DNA from: JBEVJC01 sp040510375
GTDB lineage: Bacteria; Bacteroidota; Bacteroidia; Chitinophagales; Chitinophagaceae
Length of the DNA: 64,000 bases
Direction of reading: 5' to 3'
NCBI GenBank assembly: GCA_040510375.1
Contig: JBEVJC010000017.1
Coordinates: forward strand, 244,730 to 308,729
The translations under genes were made by a program, and so were the position numbers. This document shows, one piece after another, positions 34,513 through 44,487 of this stretch; position 1 is the stretch's first letter; each line of letters begins with the position of its first letter. Below the pieces are notes generated by a model. It was not told the origin of the DNA. It worked only from the letters and a program-made list of their open reading frames with translations, and did no database searches.

Positions 34513-34546
34513 CAAAATATAATGGATTCTGCGACAATAAATCAAA
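34513..34546 (-). promoter_or_regulatory. Promoter for the acyltransferase gene
   Basis: On the minus strand TTTG (34546-34543) is followed after 21 bases by TATATTTTG (34521-34513), the Bacteroidota pattern with one extra base in the -7 box. It leaves a short leader before the ATG at 34491 and argues against the start at 34545. Confidence 0.5.
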
Positions 34547-34883
34547 TTCGGCTATATTATTTAATTATTATTAAATGGTTATTAATGGGGAATTTTATAC
34601 CGGAGAAACCATCAAATTTGCTTCATGAAATTCAATGGGCATGTTCAAATCTTGAATATATCTTGAATTTTTAATGGAATTTGAGCCTTGGGATAAGGAA
34701 CAGCGAAGCTATATCCTGGTATACACCACTTATAAGCTAAACTCTTATCACCAAACTGCTTTTTGTCCCCAACCGTAGTCCACACAATTTTTTTCCATTT
34801 CCTCACCCGATTGCCCATTCCCTTTAATTGATTCTACATGCCAGTCACAACGGGCTGGATCAGGCTCGTTGTAACACCCGTCA

Positions 34884-34949
34884 GGTAACACTTTTCGGTG
34901 ACAGCATCACTTGTTAAGTAACGCCCGGGGGTGACAGTGTATAGTTTTG
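34884..34949 (+). promoter_or_regulatory. Direct repeats and -7 box upstream of the UpxY gene
   Basis: Two 21-base repeats at 34884-34904 and 34917-34937 share GTAAC at the left and GGTGACAG at the right (14 of 21 positions), 33 bases apart, three helical turns. TAGTTTTG (34942-34949), an exact TAnnTTTG, follows 30 bases before the ATG at 34980. No TTTG at proper spacing was found, so an activator bound at the repeats may replace it. The rest of the 34547-34883 gap shows a weak stem (ACAACG/CGTTGT, 34847-34872) and nothing else I can name. Confidence 0.4.
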
Positions 34950-34979
34950 TCCTGACACCATTAAATACTACTTATCAAC

Positions 34980-35516
34980 ATGCAAAATTCATCATGGTAT
35001 GCTGTGTATACCAAACCTTTTTGGGAAAATAGGGTCACCAGGATGCTTATCAAAGCAAATCTGAAAACCTATTGCCCGCTTCAAAAAACGCTGCGGCAAT
35101 GGAGCGACCGTAAAAAAGTCGTTTATACACCATTGTTCAGGTCGTATGTTTTTGTAAACATAACCGCCCAGGAAATCCCGTTGGTCAAACAGGTCTATGG
35201 TATAATATCATTTGTATCAAATCATGGAAAGCCTGCAATCATCAGGACGGAGGAAATTGAAACAATCCGGCAATTCAATAATGACTACGAAGATATCATG
35301 ATTCAAAAAGTTGAAATTCCCGACCATAGCCAGACCGGCCCGCTACATGTTTTGCCAGCGGAACGGTCAGGCAAGGTCGTACAGCTGCCCGGCGATCGGG
35401 TGGAAGTCTACCTTCCATCGTTTGGCTTCAGGCTGTCTGCCAGGAAAACCAGGACTGAACACCTGGAGCAACCCGCAGGCATTCCGGCAAAGCAAAAAAA
35501 TAAAAAGACTGCCTGA
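34980..35516 (+). CDS. UpxY-family (NusG-like) transcription antiterminator
   Basis: A 178-residue protein with an N-terminal NusG domain: WYAVYTKPFWENRVTRML, TYCPLQKTLRQW, PLFRSYVFVNI and VYGIISFVSNHGKPAII. Such proteins ride on RNA polymerase and prevent early termination in long capsule or exopolysaccharide operons, and are usually the first gene of their own operon, as here. The KOW part is reduced; the C-terminus has RVEVYLPSFGFRLSARK. No UpxZ partner gene follows. The exopolysaccharide genes begin less than 2 kb downstream on the same strand. Confidence 0.9.
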   Translation: MQNSSWYAVYTKPFWENRVTRMLIKANLKTYCPLQKTLRQWSDRKKVVYTPLFRSYVFVNITAQEIPLVKQVYGIISFVSNHGKPAIIRTEEIETIRQFNNDYEDIMIQKVEIPDHSQTGPLHVLPAERSGKVVQLPGDRVEVYLPSFGFRLSARKTRTEHLEQPAGIPAKQKNKKTA

Positions 35517-35573
35517 ATACAAACCTGTTAATAATAATGCTGCCGTTTCCACAATAAACCAAAACCAACACAC

Positions 35574-36800
35574 ATGTATCGGACAACTCACTATACCCTC
35601 GGACCAGAGGTTGAACGGATGTTCGGACGAAAGATCCTCAGTTCTTCCGATTGTCATCTTTTAAGCCAGGCAATATTTGAGGCAACACACATGAAAGTGA
35701 GCGTGAACACTCTTCGCAGGCTTTTCAACCTGATGGCCACTAAGTACAAACCCTCCCTCTTTACACTTGATGTAGTTGCGAAGTATTGCGGCTTCAACAG
35801 CTACAGTGATTTCACTTCCCGGAACCTCTCAAATCCATCCGACGAACCGGTTACAGATACTGCTTTACTCGATTTCCTGGTATTACTCTTCAAAGATTCG
35901 GATGCAAAGGCAATCAATGATGCCACCTATATCGGCCTTGTTGAAGCTACCATACGACACCTGAATCACTGGCCCGCGATAATAGATCACTTCCAGTGCC
36001 GAATATCCAAAACAGTTAACGGCCAGAAATTTTACTTTGAACAATTTGTCAATATAGATAAACTCAACTCCTACTTCGGTTCGGGACTGCGTTATTATCT
36101 GCACGAAAAACGTAAGCCGGAAGCCCAGATCTTCGGGCATTCCCTTTTATGTTTCAATTCATGGCTGACTACAAATCCGGAAGCACTGGAACAGAACTAC
36201 CGGGACGTTATGCATTATAATATCGATGGAACAATGGATATGTTTGTCTGCGGAAGGTATTTTGCAGCACAATTATACTATCTCGACATGACCGGAAACC
36301 CGCCAGAGTCGGTCATTTACACCGCACGTGAGTTTTATCAGTCAGTGAACCTGACGAATTCTCCCGCCAAAAATTTCCCTGCTTTTGAATACGTTATGGC
36401 AGAATGCCTGGTCCTGACGCATCAGTATGACGAGGCCCTTCTGTATATCCAGGACGCAATCCGGAAAAGGAATAGTTATGTTCCCTCCCATATCACCTCC
36501 AAACTTTTTGAATCCATCTACCTCTTCCATGCAAGTGCCCTGTGCGGCATGGGGAAATTTGAAAAGTCGAGAGACATCTTTGACTCTATCAACACCAACA
36601 ACTTTCATTTCCTGACCAAACAATACAACACCATATTATACATCACTCTCAAACGAAAGCTCGACAGAAGAAATACAGAAGATAAACAACTCGAATACCT
36701 ATGTGATCAAACCGGGTTCAGGCAACTTTTTCCATCCATTGCCAAACTCAATGAAGTTTCCGTACACCAATCATATTCGTGGGCAAAACTGGGCAGCTAG
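35574..36800 (+). CDS. HTH/helical-repeat protein, paralogue of the 58543 gene
   Basis: A 408-residue cytoplasmic protein of a Bacteroidota family I cannot name. The first ~90 residues resemble a small helical DNA-binding-like domain (SVNTLRRLFNLMATKYKPSL, TLDVVAKYCGFNSYSDFTS). The rest is alpha-helical, TPR-like, with FEQFVNIDKLNSYFGSGLRYYL, FNSWL, GRYFAAQ and EYVMAECLVLTHQYDEALLYI segments. The protein at 58543-59835 shares this order and many of these words (FVNVDSLNRGFGKGLQYYL, RYFAAII). The two flank the exopolysaccharide genes, so a regulatory or sensing role for that cluster is likely but unproven. It follows the antiterminator after 57 bases. Confidence 0.78.
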   Translation: MYRTTHYTLGPEVERMFGRKILSSSDCHLLSQAIFEATHMKVSVNTLRRLFNLMATKYKPSLFTLDVVAKYCGFNSYSDFTSRNLSNPSDEPVTDTALLDFLVLLFKDSDAKAINDATYIGLVEATIRHLNHWPAIIDHFQCRISKTVNGQKFYFEQFVNIDKLNSYFGSGLRYYLHEKRKPEAQIFGHSLLCFNSWLTTNPEALEQNYRDVMHYNIDGTMDMFVCGRYFAAQLYYLDMTGNPPESVIYTAREFYQSVNLTNSPAKNFPAFEYVMAECLVLTHQYDEALLYIQDAIRKRNSYVPSHITSKLFESIYLFHASALCGMGKFEKSRDIFDSINTNNFHFLTKQYNTILYITLKRKLDRRNTEDKQLEYLCDQTGFRQLFPSIAKLNEVSVHQSYSWAKLGS

Positions 36801-36896
36801 TTACTGGATTAGAATTATACTTTTAGATTAGGGCATCCTGATTAACGAGCCTCCCCAATTTTTCCACGATACTTTACTTATAAAATCACTACTAAC

Positions 36897-37682
36897 ATGA
36901 AACTTCATCCTGTAACTTTTGTCGCGTGCATTTCACTTTTCTTCTTCACCTCCTGCGTAAGTACGAAAAGCTCAACTTATTTTAACGGACTTTCCAACTC
37001 CGAAATTGTTTACCAGGTCCAGAGCCTTGAACCAGTGATTCAAAAAAATGACCTGTTAAGTATTAACGTAAACAGCTTAAGTCCTGAAGCGAGTCAGCAA
37101 TTCAATTTATACTCCATATCCTCTTCAACCGGACCCGTTAATTCAGGTACCATTACACAGACCTCGGGTTTCCTGGTAGATCAGGACGGCAATATTCAAT
37201 TCCCCATTCTTGGTACGGTTCAGGCTGCGGGTCTGACCAAAAAACAATTGAAAGAATCCATCACACGGAGTATAGTACAAAAGAACCTGTTATTTGAACC
37301 CGTGGTAAATATCCGCTACCTCAACTACAGGGTTACTGTTCTGGGCGAAGTGGCACATCCAACCGTTATAAATGTACCGGGTGAAAAAATCTCCCTGCTT
37401 GAAGCGATTGGACTGGCCGGCGATCTTACCAATTATGCTGAACGGGGCAATGTACTAATCATACGTGAAGAGCAGGAAGGCAAACGTATAACACAACGTG
37501 TTAACCTCAATGACACTGCAATCCTGTCTTCCCCGAACTATTTCCTGCGCTCCAATGATGTGATATATGTGGCTTCCAACAAATCGAAAGTAGCAAGCAC
37601 CAGCACGGCGAAACAGTGGCTGCCAGCAGTTTTGGCGAGTATGTCGTTCATCGCAGTGGTAACCCAGGCACTCACCCGATAA
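36897..37682 (+). CDS. Wza-type polysaccharide export lipoprotein
   Basis: A 261-residue outer-membrane lipoprotein with lipobox FTSC near residue 20. The N-terminal poly_export domain (YQVQSLEPVIQKNDLLSINV, FLVDQDGNIQFPILGTVQAAG in parts) is followed by a SLBB domain (YRVTVLGEVAHPTVINVPGE) and a C-terminal hydrophobic helix (WLPAVLASMSFIAVVTQAL). It forms the channel for exported polysaccharide, working with the Wzc-like kinase directly downstream (39-base gap). Confidence 0.93.
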   Translation: MKLHPVTFVACISLFFFTSCVSTKSSTYFNGLSNSEIVYQVQSLEPVIQKNDLLSINVNSLSPEASQQFNLYSISSSTGPVNSGTITQTSGFLVDQDGNIQFPILGTVQAAGLTKKQLKESITRSIVQKNLLFEPVVNIRYLNYRVTVLGEVAHPTVINVPGEKISLLEAIGLAGDLTNYAERGNVLIIREEQEGKRITQRVNLNDTAILSSPNYFLRSNDVIYVASNKSKVASTSTAKQWLPAVLASMSFIAVVTQALTR

Positions 37683-37721
37683 TTTAAAACTCCTGATTCT
37701 TAACGTTATAGATTTTATAGT

Positions 37722-40049
37722 ATGAAACAAAACACAAAACCTACAGAGAACAAAAAGAACATGCTGGAAGAATTCATGTTCAGGTATTTTCCTTACTGGC
37801 CACTTTTTTTAATATTGGTCGCGGTAGCATTTGTTGGTGGGTATATTTACCTGCGTTACGCAACCCCTGTATATGAAATAAACGCAACCCTGCTGATCAA
37901 GGATGAAAAGAAAGGGGCCGATGATTCAAAAATGCTGGAAGCACTCAATATCTATTCTTCTACCAAACTGGTGGAAAATGAAATAGAAGTGATCAAGTCG
38001 AAGGAACTCCTGAAAGACGTAATCACCAACCTTTCGCTGTATGGTTCGATCTACGAACATGGTAAGGTTGTTTCCAAATCTGCCTATAACAGTTCACCGG
38101 TAATTGTGAAGTTGCAGAAACCGGAAGAAATAAAACCAGATATGGAAGATGTCCATTTCAGTTACAACAATAAAAAACAACTGGTAAAAATCGAGGGAGT
38201 CACCTATCCGTTGAACACCTGGGTGAAAACCCCGTTTGGTACAGCCAGTTTTGTGCTGAATCCCAATAAAACAAAAAAAGCAACAAACAAACTTTTCCTC
38301 ACCCTGTCTTCACCAAATAAGGTACTTGGATCACTGGCGAATAATTTAAGTGCCAGTCCTGCCAGTAAATTATCTACTGTCATCAACCTCAGGATTTATG
38401 ATGAAGTGCCTGCGAGAGGTGAAGACATCCTCAATAACCTGATTGAAGTTTATAACAAAGCCGCTGTGAATGATAAAAATATTCTGTCGGCCAATACGCT
38501 TGCTTTTGTAAATGAACGAATCGGTTTTGTATCAAAGGAGCTCGATTCAATTGAAACAAAACTTCAGAATTACCGGAGTACATCAGGCGTGGTTGACCTG
38601 AGCGAAGAAGGGAAACTATACCTCCAAAGTGTAGGTGATAACGACAGGCAGATGACCGAACTGAATATGCAATCGGCCATGCTCGACGAAGTAGATAAAT
38701 ACATTGCTACAAAAGATAACAAAATCGGCATTGTGCCTTCTGTGTCCGGAATCAAGGATCCGATGCTCTCGGGGTTATTACAAAACATGCTGGAGTCGCA
38801 AATGCAATACGAACGGATGGAAAAAACGATCCCTGGCGGAAACCCCGCGATGTTTACCCTTCGCACACAGATCGACAACCTCCGTCCTGCCATACAGGAA
38901 AGTATAAATAACCAGCGACTGAGCCTCAACGCATCCAAAAATAAACTGGGTGCCGGAACCGGACAGTATGCTTCCATCCTGCGTGGCATTCCCAAAAAGG
39001 AGCGCGATCTCCTGGCAATAAGCAGGCAACAGGCCATTAAAAGTGATGCCTATTCTTTCCTGCTTCAGAAAAGGGAAGAAACAGCGTTGTCACAATCAGC
39101 CCTGGTATCCGATAGCAGGACCATCAACCATGCCACGGCCACCTATATGCCTGTATCACCGGTTAAGTTCTTTATTTACCTGGTATCGGTTGTTATTGCA
39201 TTGCTGGTTGGTTTCGCATATGTACTTGTCAAGGAAATGCTCACCAATAAAATCCAGTTCAGGGCAGATGTTGAAAAGCTCACTACTGTACCGGTTGTAG
39301 CGGAAGTGATCAAACTGACTGAAAAACCCCAGAAGGGAAATGTAATGCAGTTAAGCTTCCTGGAACAATTCCGTCAGTTAAGAACATCCATCGCATTAAA
39401 CGGGCGTCACCTAAAACACCGCAAAATCCTGATCACCTCGAGTATTGCCGGCGAAGGAAAAAGTTTTATCGCCAATAACCTTGCCCGCAGCCTTTCAATC
39501 ACCGGTAAAAAGGTTGTATTGCTGGATATGGATCTCCGTCATCCGAAGATCACTACCATGCACGACCTGAACGGGAAAAAAGGTGTAGCCGATGTACTTG
39601 AAAACAAAGAGATCCCGGTGAGTTCAGTTATTTATCCAACCGCCAGTGAAAAAATCTCTGTGATTCCTGCAGGTTATTCCACACTTAATCCGACTGAATT
39701 GCTGCTGAACGGCGACCTCAATCACCTGTTCCAGCAACTGGAAGCCGATTTTGATTTTGTGTTGATCGACACCTGCCCGATTGATCCGGTTACTGATGCA
39801 TTTATCCTGTCGGAATATTGCGATTCAACAGTGTATGTGGTCAGGCATAACTACACACCAAAATCAATGGTAGAGATGCTGGAAGAAACCCATAAGATGA
39901 ATGCGCTTAAAAATCTTTCGATTGTTTTTAACGGAATCAGGTCAAGAGGATTATTTAAAAAACAGTATGGTTACGGATATGGATACGGCCGCAAGAAAGT
40001 TTATGGCGACAATGTATACAGATCCGAAATGGTACAGACGAAAATTTAG
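37722..40049 (+). CDS. Wzc-type polysaccharide copolymerase with tyrosine autokinase
   Basis: A 775-residue inner-membrane protein. Two transmembrane helices (around residues 20-45 and 475-500) enclose a large periplasmic Wzz-like part with coiled coils; the C-terminal cytoplasmic BY-kinase has Walker A ITSSIAGEGKSFIANN, the second ATP motif VVLLDMDLRHP and DFVLIDTCPI. The tail is tyrosine-rich (YGYGYGYG...VYGDNVY), the autophosphorylation cluster. It sets chain length and couples polymerisation to Wza export. Confidence 0.95.
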   Translation: MKQNTKPTENKKNMLEEFMFRYFPYWPLFLILVAVAFVGGYIYLRYATPVYEINATLLIKDEKKGADDSKMLEALNIYSSTKLVENEIEVIKSKELLKDVITNLSLYGSIYEHGKVVSKSAYNSSPVIVKLQKPEEIKPDMEDVHFSYNNKKQLVKIEGVTYPLNTWVKTPFGTASFVLNPNKTKKATNKLFLTLSSPNKVLGSLANNLSASPASKLSTVINLRIYDEVPARGEDILNNLIEVYNKAAVNDKNILSANTLAFVNERIGFVSKELDSIETKLQNYRSTSGVVDLSEEGKLYLQSVGDNDRQMTELNMQSAMLDEVDKYIATKDNKIGIVPSVSGIKDPMLSGLLQNMLESQMQYERMEKTIPGGNPAMFTLRTQIDNLRPAIQESINNQRLSLNASKNKLGAGTGQYASILRGIPKKERDLLAISRQQAIKSDAYSFLLQKREETALSQSALVSDSRTINHATATYMPVSPVKFFIYLVSVVIALLVGFAYVLVKEMLTNKIQFRADVEKLTTVPVVAEVIKLTEKPQKGNVMQLSFLEQFRQLRTSIALNGRHLKHRKILITSSIAGEGKSFIANNLARSLSITGKKVVLLDMDLRHPKITTMHDLNGKKGVADVLENKEIPVSSVIYPTASEKISVIPAGYSTLNPTELLLNGDLNHLFQQLEADFDFVLIDTCPIDPVTDAFILSEYCDSTVYVVRHNYTPKSMVEMLEETHKMNALKNLSIVFNGIRSRGLFKKQYGYGYGYGRKKVYGDNVYRSEMVQTKI

Positions 40050-40076
40050 GCCCTTCACCACCAACTAAAGAATTTT

Positions 40077-40144
40077 TTCAGGTTGCTGCTTCCCGCCTGG
40101 TACACCTAGTAATGTGCCGGTACCAGGCGGAGCCATACCCTGAA
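40077..40144 (+). promoter_or_regulatory. Long intercistronic hairpin between the Wzc and epimerase genes
   Basis: A perfect 11-bp stem, CCGCCTGGTAC (40093-40103) with GTACCAGGCGG (40120-40130), encloses a 16-base loop beginning ACCTAG. An outer pair TTCAGG (40077-40082) and CCTGAA (40139-40144), with partly matching bases between, extends it. No T-run follows, so it may slow, attenuate or protect the transcript rather than end it. The hairpin at 57249-57306 has the same loop length and a related loop on the opposite strand. Confidence 0.7.
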
Positions 40145-40202
40145 GGGAACCAATGGAATGTTTCCGGACCTGCCCAAACATAAATTTTATAAACACACAC
40201 AT

Positions 40203-41288
40203 ATGAAGGCACTCGTTACCGGCAGCGCCGGGTTCATCGGATTTCATTTATGCATGGCTCTTATTAAGGACGGTCACGAAGTAGTGGGTATTGACAACAT
40301 CAACAATTACTATGATGTTGAACTCAAATACGATCGTCTCAACGAAACGGGTATTGAAAGAACAGAGATCCTTTGGAATAAGGAAGTGACCAGCTACCGC
40401 TACCCTGCTTACCGTTTCGTTATGCTCAACCTGGAAGACAAAGACGAATTAATTGCACTTTGTAAAAGGGAAAAATTTGATGTGATGATTAATCTCGCCG
40501 GACAGGCGGGCGTAAGGTATTCCATTATTAATCCCGATGCCTATGCGCAGTCGAACCTGGTAGGATTCCTGAATATCCTGGAAGCCGGACGCCGTTGCCA
40601 GGTTAAACACCTGATCTACGCCAGCTCTTCCAGTGTATACGGGCTGAACGAACAGGTCCCTTTTTCCACTTCCCATAATGCCAATCATCCCGTATCCCTA
40701 TATGCAGCCACCAAAAAGGCAAATGAACTTATGGCGCATTCCTATAGTTCACTATATGGAATTCCTACAACCGGTCTCCGGTTTTTTACAGTATACGGAC
40801 CTTGGGGACGACCCGATATGGCAGCCTTCCTTTTTACCAATGCCATTATCAATGGTCACCCCATCAAAGTTTTCAATAACGGAAGGATGAAACGGGATTT
40901 CACGTATGTGGATGATGTAGTGGCTGGTATTGTAAAAATAGTAGAACAACCCGCCAGTAAAAATCCTGATTGGGATGCACAGGTACCGGATCCCTCCACT
41001 TCGAAGGTTCCGTATCGCCTTTACAATATCGGGAACAATTCACCGGTAGACCTGATGCTTTTTATTCATCAGCTGGAAGAACAGATTGGCAAAAAGGCGT
41101 CGCTTGACATGCAGGATATGCAGGCGGGAGATGTGCAGGATACCTGGGCCGATGTGGACGACCTGATCAATCATTTCAATTACCGGCCGGATACCACCAT
41201 CCAGGACGGACTGAAGCATTTTATAAACTGGTTCAGGGAATATTACAGGGTTCCGGATTTTTCACATCCCCATCTGAACGCAGTATAA
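40203..41288 (+). CDS. NAD-dependent nucleotide-sugar epimerase (UDP-glucuronate 4-epimerase-like)
   Basis: A 361-residue extended SDR. It starts MKALVTGSAGFIGFHL (the upstream in-frame extension to 40158 is unlikely), with the NAD motif GxxGxxG, NLAGQAGVRYSI, active-site SSSSVYG and YAATKKANE (Tyr and Lys of YxxxK), and FFTVYGPWGRPDMA. The last two patterns are typical of enzymes interconverting UDP-glucuronate and UDP-galacturonate. This suggests that uronic acids enter the exopolysaccharide. It lies between the export genes and the kinase-like gene. Confidence 0.9.
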   Translation: MKALVTGSAGFIGFHLCMALIKDGHEVVGIDNINNYYDVELKYDRLNETGIERTEILWNKEVTSYRYPAYRFVMLNLEDKDELIALCKREKFDVMINLAGQAGVRYSIINPDAYAQSNLVGFLNILEAGRRCQVKHLIYASSSSVYGLNEQVPFSTSHNANHPVSLYAATKKANELMAHSYSSLYGIPTTGLRFFTVYGPWGRPDMAAFLFTNAIINGHPIKVFNNGRMKRDFTYVDDVVAGIVKIVEQPASKNPDWDAQVPDPSTSKVPYRLYNIGNNSPVDLMLFIHQLEEQIGKKASLDMQDMQAGDVQDTWADVDDLINHFNYRPDTTIQDGLKHFINWFREYYRVPDFSHPHLNAV

Positions 41289-41298
41289 AAAAACAGCT

Positions 41299-42837
41299 AT
41301 GCAACCACTAACAACGAAGGAAATCATGCCTTTAAATAGTAACGACAGAACTCCACTGGTTTTAATAAAAAACCTGCTGGAGCAACTGCATAATGCATGT
41401 ATCAGCTATTGCCACTGGAAGAGCAACGAACACCTGGATGCTTCCGTGACCGGTGATACTGATCTCGACATACTCTTTAATATCGAACAAAAGAAAGAGC
41501 TGCTTACCCTGTTTGCAGAACTGGGATTTGTAAAATTTGAAGCAGTGAAATACAAACGCTACCAGGATATAGAAGATTATCTTGGCATCGACCTGCAAAC
41601 GGGAAAACTGATACATGTGCACGCTCATTTCCGTTTGACAATGGGCGAACCCTACCTTAAAGGTTACCAGCTGAATATAGAAGAACAGCTGCTCTCCACA
41701 AAAGTATTTGATCCGGGTTTTGGAATCTACCGCACAGACCCTGCCCATGAACTCGTACTGCTTTTTTGCCGCCAGGCGTTGAAACTCAGGAACCGCGACA
41801 AACTGAAGATCCTCCTGAAAAAAGGTGGCCCGGTTGCGCCCAATTTTATAAAAGAATTTATCTGGATCAAGGGGCAATGCACCGGCGAACAGGTTATCAA
41901 TGCAGCGGACAGCATATTTCCCGGCAACAAAGCAATTGCAGAGATCTGTGTCGGTGAACTCAATAAAAAACAGTTAGCAAAACTATCCACACTTCTGCAA
42001 AAAGAACTGAAACACGCACGACTTTATACACCACTGGTTGCAACGCTGATACGCTGGCAACGGGAAGCTCTTATCAAACTTACCCGGCGCAAAGCATCTA
42101 ATTCAATAACACCCGTTGTTCATAAACGGGTACATACACCGGGCGTTGCTATTGCCGTAGTTGGTGCAGATGGATCGGGGAAATCAACCGTTATCACGCA
42201 GCTTAAAAAAATATTTGAGAAAAAGCTGGATGTCTATCCCATTTATTTTGGAAACGGCGGATATGTTTCCTGGTCTTCAAAAATCCTGCGAATGGCCGGC
42301 AAAAAACGTAAACCAGATTCTAAAACCAAAACCCAAAAAAAAGAAACAGCAGTTATACGGCCAATCAGATCCGGAGCTATGAAAACATTTTTTCTTTGTT
42401 TGGATGCTCTGGAGATTGCAGGTGTTAAAAACCGCAACCTTTCACGACTCCGGCAAGCAAGGAAAAAAGGCATGATCGTGATATGCGACCGCTACCCCCA
42501 AACACAGGTTTTCGGCTACAATGATGGTCCCCACCTGAATCATCTGACCAACTCCAGGAACTGGTTGTTCAGAAGTATGGCCCTCCGGGAGAAAGCAATT
42601 TTTTCCAAATTCAATTTTACGTTTCCCGATGTGGTATTCAAACTGATCGCGGATGCCCGCCTGATCGAATCGAGAAAACCAGGCCAGACGCCACTGGAAA
42701 CCCTGGAACGTAAAATCAAAGCCATTAAAGAACTGAAGTTCCCTCCCGGTTGCTCTGTCGTTACGGTGGATGCATCGCATCCACCGGAGAAAGTATTACG
42801 TACAATTAATAAAAAGATCTGGGAACAATATTTATGA
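41299..42837 (+). CDS. Nucleotidyltransferase-like domain fused to a thymidylate-kinase-like P-loop domain
   Basis: A 512-residue protein. The N-terminal part (about 15-250) has CHWKSNEHLDASVTGDTDLDILF, where G.TDLDIL resembles the two-Asp metal motif of nucleotidyltransferases. The C-terminal part from about residue 285 is a P-loop kinase (VVGADGSGKSTVITQLKKIF, then CDRYPQTQ and a lid-like basic region) of the thymidylate kinase type. It lies in an exopolysaccharide operon with no role in dTMP supply visible, so phosphorylation or activation of a sugar or sugar precursor is an attractive inference. An ATG ten codons downstream is an alternative start. Confidence 0.8.
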   Translation: MQPLTTKEIMPLNSNDRTPLVLIKNLLEQLHNACISYCHWKSNEHLDASVTGDTDLDILFNIEQKKELLTLFAELGFVKFEAVKYKRYQDIEDYLGIDLQTGKLIHVHAHFRLTMGEPYLKGYQLNIEEQLLSTKVFDPGFGIYRTDPAHELVLLFCRQALKLRNRDKLKILLKKGGPVAPNFIKEFIWIKGQCTGEQVINAADSIFPGNKAIAEICVGELNKKQLAKLSTLLQKELKHARLYTPLVATLIRWQREALIKLTRRKASNSITPVVHKRVHTPGVAIAVVGADGSGKSTVITQLKKIFEKKLDVYPIYFGNGGYVSWSSKILRMAGKKRKPDSKTKTQKKETAVIRPIRSGAMKTFFLCLDALEIAGVKNRNLSRLRQARKKGMIVICDRYPQTQVFGYNDGPHLNHLTNSRNWLFRSMALREKAIFSKFNFTFPDVVFKLIADARLIESRKPGQTPLETLERKIKAIKELKFPPGCSVVTVDASHPPEKVLRTINKKIWEQYL

Positions 42838-42876
42838 ACCCGGACAAAAACATTTGAAAGAAGATAAAAACAGAAC

Positions 42877-44460
42877 ATGAGTCATCCTGCAAATACGGAA
42901 ACAATTTTAACCAAGGAGGTCTTTGAAAGCGTTAAACCCGCCAAAAAAGAAAACCTCAAACAAAGGGCCTACCTGAATTCCCTTTCCGGGATGCTGGATT
43001 TTTCATTTATCCAACTGACTGGATTTATCATCAACCCCTTTATCGTTGCAGGTCTTGGAACTTCCATGTATGGTATCTGGCAGGTGATCGGACAAATGAC
43101 CGGATATACCAAGATGGCCGATACCCGCGCAACTCAGGTATTGAAATGGACACTGGCTGGTAAACGTAATGTGGTAGAAGTAGACGAACTCCGGAGTGAC
43201 CTGACTACCGCCATGGTGGTCACCGCCATCTCCCTGCCATTCGTTCTCCTTATTGGTGCAGTTATTTCCTGGTATGCACCGGTGATTACCCAGGCCGATC
43301 CAAAATACTATGACCTGATCCGGATCACCTGTGCCATCCTTATCTCCGGACTCGCCATCAATAAGTTCTTTGACCTGTTCGAAGCCGTGCTGGGTGGTAT
43401 GAACCTCGGATACAAACGTATGGGCTTCCGCGCAGGGATCGTTGTAGTTGGGGGCCTGCTTAAAATTTATATCATCAGCCAGGGCTTCGGCCTGATCGGC
43501 CTTGCACTTGTGCAGGTATTCCTTTCGCTGGTTACCGGTTACGTTTTCTACCGCGTTGTAAAAAAACATGTATGGTGGTTCCGCTTCGGAAAAACAAATA
43601 TGACAAAGGTTAAAAGCTTTGGTAAACTAAGTGGCTGGTATATGGCCTTCACTACGTTGAAGATGGTACTCATGAACAGCGATAAAATCATACTCGGTTT
43701 CCTGATTGGTCCGTTGTATGTGGCCAAATACGCATTGACCATGTTCACCTCCACTGCTGTACAGGGAGCAGTTACCAATGTGATCACCGGTATTACTCCC
43801 GGTATAAGCACACTGTATGGCGAAGGCAACTACGACAAGGTACGGGAAGCAAGGAAGCTGGTCCTTTCCCTCGCATGGACCTTGTCGGCCGCAATCGGAT
43901 GCACGATCCTGATGATCAACCGGTCGTTTGTTAACCTCTGGGTCGGACCAGAACATTATGCCGGCAATATTGAGAACCTGCTGATCCTGCTGGTAACGGT
44001 CCAGGTTATTTTCTTCCAGATCGACAGCTACATGATCAATGTTACACTGAATATGAAAAGAAAAGTAAAATTATCAGCCTGGGTAGGAGTACTATCCACC
44101 CTGCTGGGCTTCCTGCTTATCCGGGAATTCCAGATCGTGGGACTCTGTATCAGTTTACTCGTGGGCCGGCTGATTTATACGTTCGGGTTTCCCATGCTTT
44201 TGAAAAAACAAATGCAGGACAAGTTCACCTTCTTCAGCAAGGGATCTATCCGCCCCGTTCTCAGCATTATCATCCTGTACCTGCTTGCCACCCTGGCCGG
44301 TTATGAAATAAATATTACAAACTGGCTGACCCTGCTGCTGGCCGCCGTTTTGATTTTTTCGGTTGCAGGAATTATTTACTGGTTCGTGGGAATAAACGCG
44401 TCGGAACGACGTGAAATAACCTTGTCATTATCAAAAATAAAAGTGCTCAAATTCAAATAG
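42877..44460 (+). CDS. Polysaccharide flippase (Wzx-like)
   Basis: A 527-residue membrane protein with about 12-14 predicted helices, matching the oligosaccharide flippase/MATE-like superfamily (N-terminal FIQLTGFIINPFIVAGLGTSMYGIWQVIGQ in shorter pieces; FGKLSGWYMAFTTLKMVLMNSDKIIL). It should flip the lipid-linked repeat unit across the inner membrane to the Wzy-like polymerase encoded two genes downstream. Only one flippase gene is present in the cluster. Confidence 0.9.
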   Translation: MSHPANTETILTKEVFESVKPAKKENLKQRAYLNSLSGMLDFSFIQLTGFIINPFIVAGLGTSMYGIWQVIGQMTGYTKMADTRATQVLKWTLAGKRNVVEVDELRSDLTTAMVVTAISLPFVLLIGAVISWYAPVITQADPKYYDLIRITCAILISGLAINKFFDLFEAVLGGMNLGYKRMGFRAGIVVVGGLLKIYIISQGFGLIGLALVQVFLSLVTGYVFYRVVKKHVWWFRFGKTNMTKVKSFGKLSGWYMAFTTLKMVLMNSDKIILGFLIGPLYVAKYALTMFTSTAVQGAVTNVITGITPGISTLYGEGNYDKVREARKLVLSLAWTLSAAIGCTILMINRSFVNLWVGPEHYAGNIENLLILLVTVQVIFFQIDSYMINVTLNMKRKVKLSAWVGVLSTLLGFLLIREFQIVGLCISLLVGRLIYTFGFPMLLKKQMQDKFTFFSKGSIRPVLSIIILYLLATLAGYEINITNWLTLLLAAVLIFSVAGIIYWFVGINASERREITLSLSKIKVLKFK

Positions 44461-44487
44461 AGATTTAAAGAGATAAACTGGAGTAAC

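Noticed and set aside
34492..34979. tRNA or small RNA gene in the gap before UpxY
   Set aside because: No cloverleaf or terminator; only a weak 6-bp stem was seen.
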